This document shows, piece by piece, positions 1 to 6,473 of a DNA stretch of 8,967 nucleotides; position 1 is the first letter of the stretch, and the number at the start of each line of letters is the position of its first letter. Both the position numbers and the translations under genes were made by a program. The notes beneath the pieces are model-generated. The model was not told where the DNA came from and searched no databases. It saw only the letters and a list, made by a program, of their open reading frames with translations. Source of the stretch: REEB481 sp044360435 (GTDB taxonomy: Bacteria > Bacteroidota > Bacteroidia > NS11-12g > UBA955); the NCBI GenBank assembly GCA_044360435.1, contig JBIKKI010000089.1:1-8967 (forward strand), in the 5' to 3' direction.

Positions 1-178
1 TGGGATTGTCGTGCAGTTCGCCGAACAAAACCACATCGGCGCTTGCCAGGGTTTTCATCATATCACGGTAAGCAACGGCTTTGCCTTTGGCATTGTAGAG
101 GGCGTATGCGGGTTTGTCCTGCGCGGAAATCCCGGCAATCCAGCAAAGGGAAAGGCAGATGCTGAGGAGTTTTTTCAT
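1..178 (-). CDS. ChaN-like haem/iron-uptake protein, N-terminal part
   Basis: Only the first 59 codons lie in the window; the gene runs off the left edge. The product starts MKKLLSICLSLCWIAGISAQ, a classic signal peptide with probable signal peptidase I cleavage near residue 19-20. Cys7 and Cys12 lie inside the hydrophobic core and do not make a proper lipobox, so a lipoprotein is less likely. Mature sequence then reaches VVLFGELHDNP at residues 49-59. The GE-x-HDNP motif is the hallmark at the beginning of the ChaN / DUF399 fold (Tiki-ChaN superfamily); ChaN members bind haem or take part in iron acquisition. The start is the only ATG that gives a complete signal peptide. It follows the HNH nuclease gene by 39 bp on the same strand and may be co-transcribed or use its own weak promoter. 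Family assignment rests on one motif plus the signal peptide, so it is probable rather than certain. Confidence 0.72.
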   Translation of the reverse strand, partial: MKKLLSICLSLCWIAGISAQDKPAYALYNAKGKAVAYRDMMKTLASADVVLFGELHDNP

Positions 179-184
179 GAGGTG

Positions 185-192
185 CAAAGAAA
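185..192 (-). promoter_or_regulatory. possible -7 box of the ChaN-like gene
   Basis: On the minus strand this reads TTTCTTTG, one base from the Bacteroidota consensus TAnnTTTG. It ends six bases before the ATG, a placement similar to the better box before the deoxyhypusine-synthase-like gene. No convincing -33 element was seen. Weak call. Confidence 0.22.
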
Positions 193-217
193 AGGGAATG
201 GGCTGATTGGAAACACT

Positions 218-1114
218 TCAAGCCCCTTGTGTTATGAACTGTGCTCTGTGACGCTCAAGAAAAACCGCGTTTTCACTGCTAAAGTTTTTGATGATTTCTT
301 TACCACTCACACCAATTTTCTGGAAGGCTTCCGGTTCAATCTTGTCAGATAAAATGATTTGCCCATGATTTTCAAAGCTAATCAGATGTCGGTCGAACAG
401 TGCATCATAAACCGGTGAAAGTAAGATGCCGTTGTGTACGTTCAGCCGTTCCTCATTGTTGGCTTCAGCCCAGGGAACAATATGGGAGGCGATTAAAATA
501 TCCAGTTTGTTGAATGAAGTTACGGCGCATTGATATTCCCAGCGGTGGATGATGCTTGAACGGAAGGCACCCTGACCTACGCGTGAGGTTACCAAACCTT
601 TGCGTTCTGTCACATTGGGTTGTAGCATTTTATACAGTTCCTGTGGCGGCTGATCTGCAACATTGACCTCCTCCAAAAGGTCTGTTTTGGGAATGTATAA
701 ACCTTTGCGTTTGAAGAAGAATTTAATACCCGTTCTGATATTTTTATTGCTGTCGTGGGTTTCAAAAAACCCGATTTCATGGATCTCGACCTCAGCAATA
801 AACTTCACAAACCCTTTTCCGGCCTGCTCAAACAGAAATACGCGTTTCCCTTGGTTCAGATGCTCACGCAGGGCAAGGTTACCGCGTGTAAATTCCATAT
901 CTCCGCTTTGGCCTTCGCCTGTATACGAAAATACATTATGATTCTCCCAGCGATCTGCATATCCATGCTGGGCGCCCGCCTTTCCGGTGAAAATAAAGAT
1001 AAATGGATGGGTCGCGCTTGTGGAAATTCCTGATTGCCAATTACCTCCATACCTGCCGTTGATATCCCGCCTGCGGTTGTATATATGATCCGGTATGAAG
1101 GGTAGAATATCCAA
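218..1114 (-). CDS. SRA-like plus HNH endonuclease, probable modification-dependent restriction enzyme
   Basis: The 298-residue product has two parts. Residues about 12-110 carry RRRDINGRYGG, then GISTS, HPFIFIFTG, YTGEGQSGDMEFTRGN and an F-LFE stretch. This pattern recalls the SRA-like domain of ScoMcrA-type proteins, which reads modified cytosine in DNA. Residues about 178-245 form an HNH_2 nuclease: RVGQGAFR, Cys196 in QCAVTS, ASHIVPW with His211, Asn228 in HNGILLSP, and YDALFDRHLISF. The architecture suggests a type IV enzyme that cuts modified foreign DNA; that role is inferred. No methylase or second restriction subunit sits beside it, as expected for a stand-alone type IV enzyme. The start is a TTG directly after an in-frame TGA; the next Met is residue 73, inside the SRA-like domain, so a later ATG would destroy it. 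A TAnnTTTG box lies 15 bases upstream. Nuclease call strong; SRA-like call good from memory of the family pattern. Confidence 0.82.
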   Translation of the reverse strand: MDILPFIPDHIYNRRRDINGRYGGNWQSGISTSATHPFIFIFTGKAGAQHGYADRWENHNVFSYTGEGQSGDMEFTRGNLALREHLNQGKRVFLFEQAGKGFVKFIAEVEIHEIGFFETHDSNKNIRTGIKFFFKRKGLYIPKTDLLEEVNVADQPPQELYKMLQPNVTERKGLVTSRVGQGAFRSSIIHRWEYQCAVTSFNKLDILIASHIVPWAEANNEERLNVHNGILLSPVYDALFDRHLISFENHGQIILSDKIEPEAFQKIGVSGKEIIKNFSSENAVFLERHRAQFITQGA

Positions 1115-1129
1115 TCAAGAAATACGGGC

Positions 1130-1137
1130 CAAAGATA
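1130..1137 (-). promoter_or_regulatory. -7 promoter box of the SRA-HNH gene
   Basis: The minus strand reads TATCTTTG, an exact match to the Bacteroidota -7 consensus TAnnTTTG, 15 bases before the TTG start. A T-rich TTTTAG about 20 bases further upstream could serve as a poor -33 element. Transcription would begin roughly 10 bases before the start codon, which fits the TTG start. The remaining AT-richer gap, 1138-1361, shows no gene on either strand and no hairpin followed by a T-run. Confidence 0.5.
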
Positions 1138-1361
1138 TATGTAATTACTTCACACTAAAATCTTCATGAACGATTCAATTTGGGGAGCCATGAATTCTGT
1201 AAGGTTGAGCCCATAACTGAAATGCAGTGCAAGACATACTTGCCCGTAAAAAATGTTGGATGTCTGATGATTGGTACTATTCAGACCAAGTCTGTAATAG
1301 TTTAATTCGATGCGATTTAGTGTGGGCGTTCAACAGCAACAAGATGCTGCCGCTCCCCAAC

Positions 1362-2336
1362 TCACCAACCCAGCACCCAGGCAAAAATCAAAGGCGCCAC
1401 AATGGTCGCGTCGCTTTCCACAATGTATTTCGGCGTGTGGATGTCCAGCTTGCCCCAGGTAATCTTTTCGTTCGGAACCGCGCCGGAATAGCTGCCGTAA
1501 CTGGTGGTTGAGTCGCTGATCTGACAGAAATAGCTCCAGAAAGGAACATCATGCCACTCCAGATCCTGATACATCATCGGCACCACACAAATCGGGAAAT
1601 CACCGGCAATGCCTCCGCCAATCTGGAAGAAGCCAACGCCCTTGCCGCCTGAATTTTCGCGGTACCACTGGCTCAGCCAAACCATATATTCAATACCACT
1701 TTTCATCGTGGTGGCTTTAACCTCATTTTTAATCACATAGCTGGCGAAAATATTCCCCATGGTGCTGTCTTCCCAGCCGCCTACAATGATGGGCAGGTTG
1801 CGCTCGGCAGCCGCAATCATCCACGAGTTTTTAGGGTCAATTTCATAATACTGTTCCAGCACGCCACTCAGAATCATCTGATACATAAACTCATGCGGGA
1901 AGTAGCGCTCACCCTTATCGTCTGCTTCTTTCCACAGCTTATGGATGTGCTGCTGCAAACGACGGAACGCTTCTTCCTCCGGAATGCAGGTATCAGTAAC
2001 CCGGTTCAGGCCCTTCTCCAGCAAATCCCATTCTTCCTGCGGCGTCAGGTCGCGGTAATTCGGGATACGGCGGTAATGACTGTGCGCCACCAGGTTCATC
2101 AAATCCTCTTCCAGGTTGGCGCCCGTGCAGGAAATGATGTCCACCTTCCCCTGACGAATCATTTCCGCCAGACTCACGCCCAGTTCTGCCGTACTCATCG
2201 CACCGGCCAGCGTCACCATCATCTTTCCGCCTTCCAGCAGGTGTTGTTCATAGCCTTTGGCGGCATCTTTCAGCGCAGCCGCGTTAAAATGACGGTAGTG
2301 GTGTTCAATAAACTGTGAAACCGGGCCTTTATTCAT
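1362..2336 (-). CDS. deoxyhypusine synthase-like protein
   Basis: The 324-residue product matches the deoxyhypusine synthase (DHS) fold along its whole length. Visible landmarks are TLAGAMSTAELG (about 42-53), the NAD-site-like SCTGANLEEDL (about 69-79), IIVGGWEDSTMGN, IGGGIAGDFPI (about 238-249), and GAVPNEKITWGK, whose Lys296 lines up with the lysine that forms the enzyme-imine intermediate in true DHS (AVSWGKI in human). True DHS moves an aminobutyl group from spermidine to eIF5A, which bacteria lack. Bacterial members therefore must use another acceptor; polyamine synthesis such as homospermidine formation is one idea, unproven here. The segment after GGG, where human DHS has a histidine pair, is Ala-Gly-Asp-Phe here, consistent with changed substrate. 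I use the ATG at 2336 rather than a TTG nine codons earlier, because a -7 box lies between them and MNKGPVSQFIEHHYRHFNA is a natural start. It stands alone, with gaps of about 240 bp on both sides. Confidence 0.88.
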   Translation of the reverse strand: MNKGPVSQFIEHHYRHFNAAALKDAAKGYEQHLLEGGKMMVTLAGAMSTAELGVSLAEMIRQGKVDIISCTGANLEEDLMNLVAHSHYRRIPNYRDLTPQEEWDLLEKGLNRVTDTCIPEEEAFRRLQQHIHKLWKEADDKGERYFPHEFMYQMILSGVLEQYYEIDPKNSWMIAAAERNLPIIVGGWEDSTMGNIFASYVIKNEVKATTMKSGIEYMVWLSQWYRENSGGKGVGFFQIGGGIAGDFPICVVPMMYQDLEWHDVPFWSYFCQISDSTTSYGSYSGAVPNEKITWGKLDIHTPKYIVESDATIVAPLIFAWVLGW

Positions 2337-2340
2337 GCCG

Positions 2341-2348
2341 CAAAAGTA
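2341..2348 (-). promoter_or_regulatory. -7 promoter box directly before the DHS-like start codon
   Basis: The minus strand reads TACTTTTG, an exact TAnnTTTG match, followed by CGGC and then the ATG at 2336. A TTTG sits 12 bases upstream of the box, closer than a normal -33 element. With a start site some five bases after the box, the transcript would begin at or next to the ATG and have essentially no leader. Confidence 0.5.
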
Positions 2349-2430
2349 GTGCAGGCAAAGCAAACCTCAGGATGCTTTGAAGAAGTGGTTTTGGCAGGCC
2401 TTTTTCCGGTCTTGCGCTGTACGCTTCGCA

Positions 2431-2508
2431 CCTTTGCCGGCATGTGCAGGCCCTCGCTTTGGCTTACTGCCGTTCGCCATGCGCGCGCGGCACATGCAAG
2501 GTCAAAGG
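2431..2508. repeat. imperfect inverted repeat in a GC-rich intergenic gap
   Basis: The left arm CCTTTG (2431-2436) plus GCATGTGC (2440-2447) is mirrored by GCACATGC (2490-2497) plus CAAAGG (2503-2508). The inner 8-base arms are perfect complements; the outer 6-base arms are also perfect, with 3 and 5 unpaired bases between them. The loop of about 42 bases holds a run of alternating GC (2481-2488). The surrounding gap, 2364-2608, has no convincing gene on either strand and its composition differs from that of the other gap at 1115-1361. It could be a dispersed intergenic element, a structured RNA or a relic; none is proven. Confidence 0.5.
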
Positions 2509-2608
2509 CGCTGCAGGGTGCCGCTTCAGCCCGGGGCAGGGTCTCCCAGTAAGGTTAAATCAGTTTTCATCACTGCCGGAACCTATCCGCACAAAGTCCT
2601 GAACAGTG

Positions 2609-3667
2609 TTACCAAAAAACATCCATCGCCGGGAGCGCGCGTCCCTGAAAGTCCCAGAGTGCCTGATTTTCCCACGATGAGCCATCCAAAGCAGCATTGC
2701 CCTTCCAGGCAGTCCATTCAGCGCCCCAATAGCAGAAGCCAAGGCCTCCTTCCACCGAAAGCATCAGGTTGCGGATGGCCCACAAAAAAGCTTTTTGACC
2801 TTCCGGACTCGAGGGAAATTGCGGCAACAGTTGATCGTCCAATCCAACCACATTATGGGTTTGGTCGTTCCATCCCAAGGTAAACGGGTAGGAGGTTTCT
2901 GCCAATAAAATCGGTTTCTTGAAGGCTTGATGCAATAATTCCATGCGTTGTTTCAGCAGGTTCAGATCCTTGCCATGCCACATAGGGTAATAACTCAGGC
3001 CCAGAACATCGTAATCCACATTCCGAAAGGGTTCCAGCGTCGCGGCCACATCCTCGAGCATGGCCATATGAATCACCACCTGGGTTTTAGGCTCTACCTG
3101 TCGCACCGCCTTGATGCCCGCCCGAATCAATCCCAGCATACCGGCGGTATCGCGGCTGTTGCCCTCAGGCCAAAGCAATCCGGAATTTATTTCATTGCCT
3201 ATTTGGATGTAATCCGGTTGCAGGGCCAGCATCACCTGCTTAGTGTAGGCATAGACGCTGTCGGCCAGCGTTCGGACATTGATGTTGTTCCAGGCTTCGG
3301 GCTTGCTTTGATGCGCCGGATCCGCCCAAGTATCCGAATAATGCACACTGATGAACGTTTTTAAACCCAGGCGACGCAGTTCGGCACACAGTTGCTGTGC
3401 CTCGCTGAGCCTGGCGCCTGCTTCAGGTTTATACCACAACCGCAAGCGCACCATATTGATTCCTGCACGCAGCAGGGTTTGGAGCATGTCTTCAGGTTGC
3501 CCTTTGCTGTTGTACCAAAGGCCGCTGCTTTTTCGCAGTTCAGGAAGCATGGATAAATCAGCACCCACCAATGCCGGCTTGGCGTACAGGGGAGGGCCGG
3601 TTTCAGGTTTTTTACAAGCCTGAAGGGTGCTGCACAGCGCTGCCAGGCCGATAAAAAACCTCAACAT
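2609..3667 (-). CDS. GH53 arabinogalactan endo-beta-1,4-galactanase, lipoprotein
   Basis: This 352-residue protein is a glycoside hydrolase family 53 enzyme, which cleaves beta-1,4-galactan side chains of pectin-type polymers. The TIM-barrel landmarks appear in order: GADLSMLPEL, MVRLRLW, HYSDTWADPAHQ, YIQIGNEINSGLLWPEG, LGLSYYPMWHG, LAETSYPF and GFCYWGAEW. By family precedent Glu159 (in GNEI) is the acid/base and Glu257 (in AETS) the nucleophile; both are present. The N-terminus MLRFFIGLAALCSTLQACKK ends in the lipobox LQAC, so Cys18 should be lipidated and the enzyme anchored in the envelope, possibly surface-exposed. I choose the ATG at 3667 over a GTG eight codons earlier because it overlaps the upstream stop as TGATG and puts Arg3 directly before the hydrophobic stretch. 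The overlap implies translational coupling to the T9SS protein upstream. No SusC/SusD pair is in view. Confidence 0.93.
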   Translation of the reverse strand: MLRFFIGLAALCSTLQACKKPETGPPLYAKPALVGADLSMLPELRKSSGLWYNSKGQPEDMLQTLLRAGINMVRLRLWYKPEAGARLSEAQQLCAELRRLGLKTFISVHYSDTWADPAHQSKPEAWNNINVRTLADSVYAYTKQVMLALQPDYIQIGNEINSGLLWPEGNSRDTAGMLGLIRAGIKAVRQVEPKTQVVIHMAMLEDVAATLEPFRNVDYDVLGLSYYPMWHGKDLNLLKQRMELLHQAFKKPILLAETSYPFTLGWNDQTHNVVGLDDQLLPQFPSSPEGQKAFLWAIRNLMLSVEGGLGFCYWGAEWTAWKGNAALDGSSWENQALWDFQGRALPAMDVFW

Positions 3668-5673
3668 CAGGGCAGTTTTACGTAGCTGCACGAGCTGCTT
3701 CGGTAGCCGGATGCCTCCACTTGTATCAAGTACACGCCTTGACGCAGGGCACTCAGGTCGGCTTCAAGTGTTTGGGCCGCTGCATCGAATTGCTGCGACA
3801 GCATCAAGCGTCCATTCATGTCAAAAACCCTGATCGATGCCTGGCGCACGGTTTTGGAAAGCGCCAATTGCACCAGCCCATTTCCCGGATTCGGGTAGGC
3901 CCGCACACCCAATGCGGCGGCGGAAAAGTTACTGTTGGCGTTGGTATGCGATACCGCCGCATAAGGACCGCCGCTGGCGTTCCACCAGGTACCGGAATTG
4001 GTGGTTTCCAAACGCAATGCCCGCACGGTATATAGGTTTCTTCCTTTCAGGTAATTTGTGCTGTCGTAATACACCGTATCGCTGATCAGGTATCCCTTAT
4101 TCACCCGAAAATAGCCGTTGCTCGCGCTGTCGTAGCGGTACACGGCATAGCCATCTACAGCGCCCTTGGCGCGGTTCCAGGTGAGTTTTACACGGTTGGA
4201 GATGCTCTGGGCCTGGAGGTTTGAAGGGCCGGGCACATATGCCATACGCAGGGTTGGATCGCCCATCAGCGCGATGTGGATGCCTTGTTGTGAATAGTTG
4301 AAGTTTCCGCTGAAATAAAAACTGCTGTTGTTCTGTGAAATCCTGGTCCCGAACCCAATATGTTTACCCAGTGCCATGTGGTGTACATACCACTTCGGGA
4401 TTCCTCCCCAGAAACAGGCCAGCGCGCTGTTGGCCAGCGGAGCCCGCAGGAAGTTGTTGTTTACATCCCAGTCGCCGAAATAGCTGCCTGCCAGGATGGT
4501 AAAGATGTTCCGCAGCGAATCAGCCGCGAAATTATTAGTGTTTCCAATGCCGCTGCAGGAAGTGTAGGATCCGGCGCCGCAGCCATAGCTCCACAAATAG
4601 GCCCCGCTTTTTTGGGCCGTGAAATAATCGCGGTTGTCAAAAATGCTGTCGGTGCGGAAAAAGGTGGCGAAGTTGTGGTATCCGGTGGATGCCAGGTTCA
4701 GGCCGGTGAAGTTGTTGTCAATCAGGGCGCGGTTTACCGAGCGCAATTGACCGGTGCGCCACAGGTGGTTGCGGTTCAGGTATTTACGCACCAGCAGGGT
4801 GTCGTTTTTACTGAAGGAGGTCATGTCGAACAGATCCACGCGGCCTACTTCCAGATCCACGGCGCCGGGAACTTTGGTCTGGTCCATTTTGCCGTCGCCT
4901 GGAATATTGTGCAACCGCGGCGAGGAGCCTGTGGTGCGTGTCACTTCGCTGTCGAACCATTCGCCGTCAAGTTCCCCGTAATACAGGTCGGCGGGCCAGG
5001 CGCCGGTATGGTTTCCGGAGCCTTCCACGTGCCCGTCGGGTGGTGGAATGAACGATGAACTGTAATCGCCGGAATAGGGCACCGGCACATGCCCAATGAT
5101 GTAAAGGGTGCTTACTTTACCACCACGGCGCTGGTATTCCGCCTGGATGCGGCTGCGCACGGCAGCGGGTTTTTCTTTTCTGCCTGCATACAACATGCTG
5201 GTGCTCCAGCCTTCAGACTGCAATTGTTGGTTCAAACGGTTGATTTCGTTGTTCAACGGCAGGCGGTAATTGCTGTCAATCAGCAGGATGATGCCGCCGT
5301 TCCCGGGTTGTTCTTCATAACGGTTTCCCGCCCAAACATAACCAAGTGCATCAGTCTGGTTGCTGGCATTCACCTTGGCCACCAAATACTCGTAGGCAAA
5401 TCCTGCCTTGGCCGAGGCATCTTTCCAGCTGGCCGCATTTCCTGCTGCGGTGCCAACCGGCGCCGACCCCCAGTCTTCATTGTTCAGATCGCTGCGGCGG
5501 TAAATCTGCCAGCTTCCTGAATAGGATTCCTGCGGCCAGTAGATGGTGATGGTTCCGTCGGGATTGGCAATGGCGCCGGCCATCACCACCTGGGTTTTTG
5601 CTACCTGTGCCCGCGTTTCAAAGCAGTTAAGCAGAAAGCTGAAGAACAATGACAGGGTAATGATGCTTTTCAT
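3667..5673 (-). CDS. T9SS-secreted protein with gingipain (C25)-like core, catalytic residues apparently replaced
   Basis: The 668-residue product has a signal peptide (1-22, TRA|Q), a beta-rich, fibronectin-III-like region (about 26-115), a core (about 126-475), a second FN3-like domain (about 481-575, VKLTWNRAKGAVDGYAVYR) and a type A T9SS sorting domain (about 588-668) starting at YPNP (593-596) and ending VYLIQVEASGY...YVKL. It should cross the outer membrane by T9SS. The core recalls peptidase C25: ADLYYGELDG-W (228-239), LEVGRVDL (274-281) and a terminal ALMGDPTLR (468-476). Where C25 has its His-Gly motif this protein reads SYGCGAGSY (362-370), and where it has the Cys-x-x-Gly-x-Phe motif it reads AGSYFGDWD (395-403). 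Both catalytic positions therefore look substituted. His195 and His215 exist, but away from the expected site. Cys365 and Cys373 might give a different chemistry, or the protein may be a binding pseudo-protease. It leads a two-gene unit with the GH53 lipoprotein. T9SS assignment is firm; the C25 relationship is moderately supported. Confidence 0.85.
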   Translation of the reverse strand: MKSIITLSLFFSFLLNCFETRAQVAKTQVVMAGAIANPDGTITIYWPQESYSGSWQIYRRSDLNNEDWGSAPVGTAAGNAASWKDASAKAGFAYEYLVAKVNASNQTDALGYVWAGNRYEEQPGNGGIILLIDSNYRLPLNNEINRLNQQLQSEGWSTSMLYAGRKEKPAAVRSRIQAEYQRRGGKVSTLYIIGHVPVPYSGDYSSSFIPPPDGHVEGSGNHTGAWPADLYYGELDGEWFDSEVTRTTGSSPRLHNIPGDGKMDQTKVPGAVDLEVGRVDLFDMTSFSKNDTLLVRKYLNRNHLWRTGQLRSVNRALIDNNFTGLNLASTGYHNFATFFRTDSIFDNRDYFTAQKSGAYLWSYGCGAGSYTSCSGIGNTNNFAADSLRNIFTILAGSYFGDWDVNNNFLRAPLANSALACFWGGIPKWYVHHMALGKHIGFGTRISQNNSSFYFSGNFNYSQQGIHIALMGDPTLRMAYVPGPSNLQAQSISNRVKLTWNRAKGAVDGYAVYRYDSASNGYFRVNKGYLISDTVYYDSTNYLKGRNLYTVRALRLETTNSGTWWNASGGPYAAVSHTNANSNFSAAALGVRAYPNPGNGLVQLALSKTVRQASIRVFDMNGRLMLSQQFDAAAQTLEADLSALRQGVYLIQVEASGYRSSSCSYVKLP

Positions 5674-5691
5674 AAGCTGATGTTGTGTTGG

Positions 5692-5699
5692 CGAATCTA
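5692..5699 (-). promoter_or_regulatory. possible -7 box of the T9SS protein and GH53 unit
   Basis: The minus strand reads TAGATTCG, one base off TAnnTTTG, 18 bases before the ATG at 5673. A TTG lies 23 bases upstream of it, at the long end of the usual -33 spacing. Plausible but weak. Confidence 0.3.
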
Positions 5700-5731
5700 A
5701 AGAATCCTGTCCTTTATTTCTTCAAGCCTTA

Positions 5732-5747
5732 GCGGAGCATGCGCCGC
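5732..5747. repeat. near-perfect 16-bp palindrome
   Basis: The plus strand reads GCGGAGCATGCGCCGC, self-complementary apart from one mismatched pair, centred on GCATGC. It lies between ccmB and the T9SS gene, about 33 bases upstream of that gene's candidate -7 box. As RNA it could form only a four-pair stem with an eight-base loop, and no T-run follows on the minus strand, so it is a poor terminator. A dimeric regulator site is possible; chance is not excluded. Confidence 0.3.
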
Positions 5748-5775
5748 CAATCAAAAATGCGTTCTGGATAAAAAA

Positions 5776-6435
5776 CTATTCCCGCCAAACAAATCCGAAC
5801 AAAATGAGGCTGAGGTAAATGAGCAGGGCATCGAGGGTGAGTACCACCATCAAGTCTTTATAGAATGCGGAGGGAAGAAAGGATTCCAGACACTTGCGGC
5901 TGGCGCTCATTCCGGCAAGCAATACCGGAATGATGACCGGCATGCTGAGCACAGGCGCAATAAGTCCGGCGTGGCGTGTTTTCGCAGAAATGGCTGATAC
6001 CAGCGTGAGTACTGTGCTGATGCCCAATCCGGTCAGCCAAACGCTGAGCAGGTAAGGCCACCACTGAGGCGCATAAAAACCGAGGAAGAAGGAATACAGC
6101 AACAAGGTGCCCAGCATCAGAACCGTCATCACCAGGCTGTTATACATAATTTTTGCCAGGATGAGCGAACCCGGATCGCACAGCTGGTAGAGGTAGAGCC
6201 AGCGACCCGCAGGCACGGCTATAAAGTTCTTTACGATGCCCTGCATGGTTCCGGTAATCACCAGAATCCAGAACATGGCATTCCAAACGGCTGTTGGCAT
6301 TACCTGTACGGCCAGATAACATACCAGCACCGTGGTGAATAACTGCAGCATCACACCGGCCAAAACTGCCTTTTGGCTTAAATCACTTTGCCATTCGGCG
6401 CGAATCAGTTGAAGAGTTTTGTGCCTGCTTGCCAC
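5776..6435 (-). CDS. ccmB: CcmB-like haem exporter permease
   Basis: The 219-residue product is an integral membrane protein with six probable membrane segments (about 24-44, 49-69, 97-119, 126-150, 157-178, 194-216), the size and topology of CcmB. It resembles Bacteroidota CcmB in an N-terminal LIRAEWQSDLSQK, a WNAMFWILVITGTMQGIVKNF stretch, the LYLYQLCDPGSLILAKIMYN loop-helix, LVSAISAK, and PVLSMPVIIPVLL. CcmB is the membrane subunit that works with the ATPase CcmA and with CcmC in cytochrome c maturation (haem delivery to CcmE). None of these partners lies downstream here, where the T9SS gene follows after 102 bp, so they must be elsewhere. The start is GTG at 6435, the only usable start codon before the conserved N-terminus; an in-frame stop lies eight codons upstream. 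Divergent from the TerB-like gene. Confidence 0.88.
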   Translation of the reverse strand: MASRHKTLQLIRAEWQSDLSQKAVLAGVMLQLFTTVLVCYLAVQVMPTAVWNAMFWILVITGTMQGIVKNFIAVPAGRWLYLYQLCDPGSLILAKIMYNSLVMTVLMLGTLLLYSFFLGFYAPQWWPYLLSVWLTGLGISTVLTLVSAISAKTRHAGLIAPVLSMPVIIPVLLAGMSASRKCLESFLPSAFYKDLMVVLTLDALLIYLSLILFGFVWRE

Positions 6436-6451
6436 CTTTTTAGTTATTTCG

Positions 6452-6459
6452 CAAAGTTA
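6452..6459 (-). promoter_or_regulatory. -7 promoter box of ccmB
   Basis: The minus strand reads TAACTTTG, an exact TAnnTTTG match, 16 bases before the GTG start. It lies inside the 38-bp gap between the divergent ccmB and TerB-like genes, so its -33 region falls within the start of the plus-strand gene. No exact plus-strand box was found in the gap; TTATTTCG at 6444-6451 is two bases off. Confidence 0.5.
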
Positions 6460-6473
6460 TTTAGCGAATCCCA

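Noticed and set aside
1282..1294. CAGAC-CAA-GTCTG mini-hairpin after the DHS-like gene
   Set aside because: The stem is only five pairs and no T-run follows in the minus direction, so I do not call a terminator.
2337..2363. Upstream TTG start for the DHS-like gene, adding nine residues
   Set aside because: The added residues overlap an exact -7 promoter box, and the ATG at 2336 gives a natural start.
2377..2883. 168-codon plus-strand open frame across the intergenic gap
   Set aside because: It runs into the galactanase gene on the opposite strand, and its product is a Pro/Ser/Arg-rich sequence with no domain.
3668..3691. Upstream GTG start for the GH53 gene, adding eight residues
   Set aside because: The ATG at 3667 overlaps the preceding stop (TGATG) and gives a better lipoprotein signal.
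4360..5058. 232-codon open frame on the plus strand
   Set aside because: It lies wholly antisense within the T9SS gene, has no recognisable domain or promoter, and is explained by codon bias of that gene.
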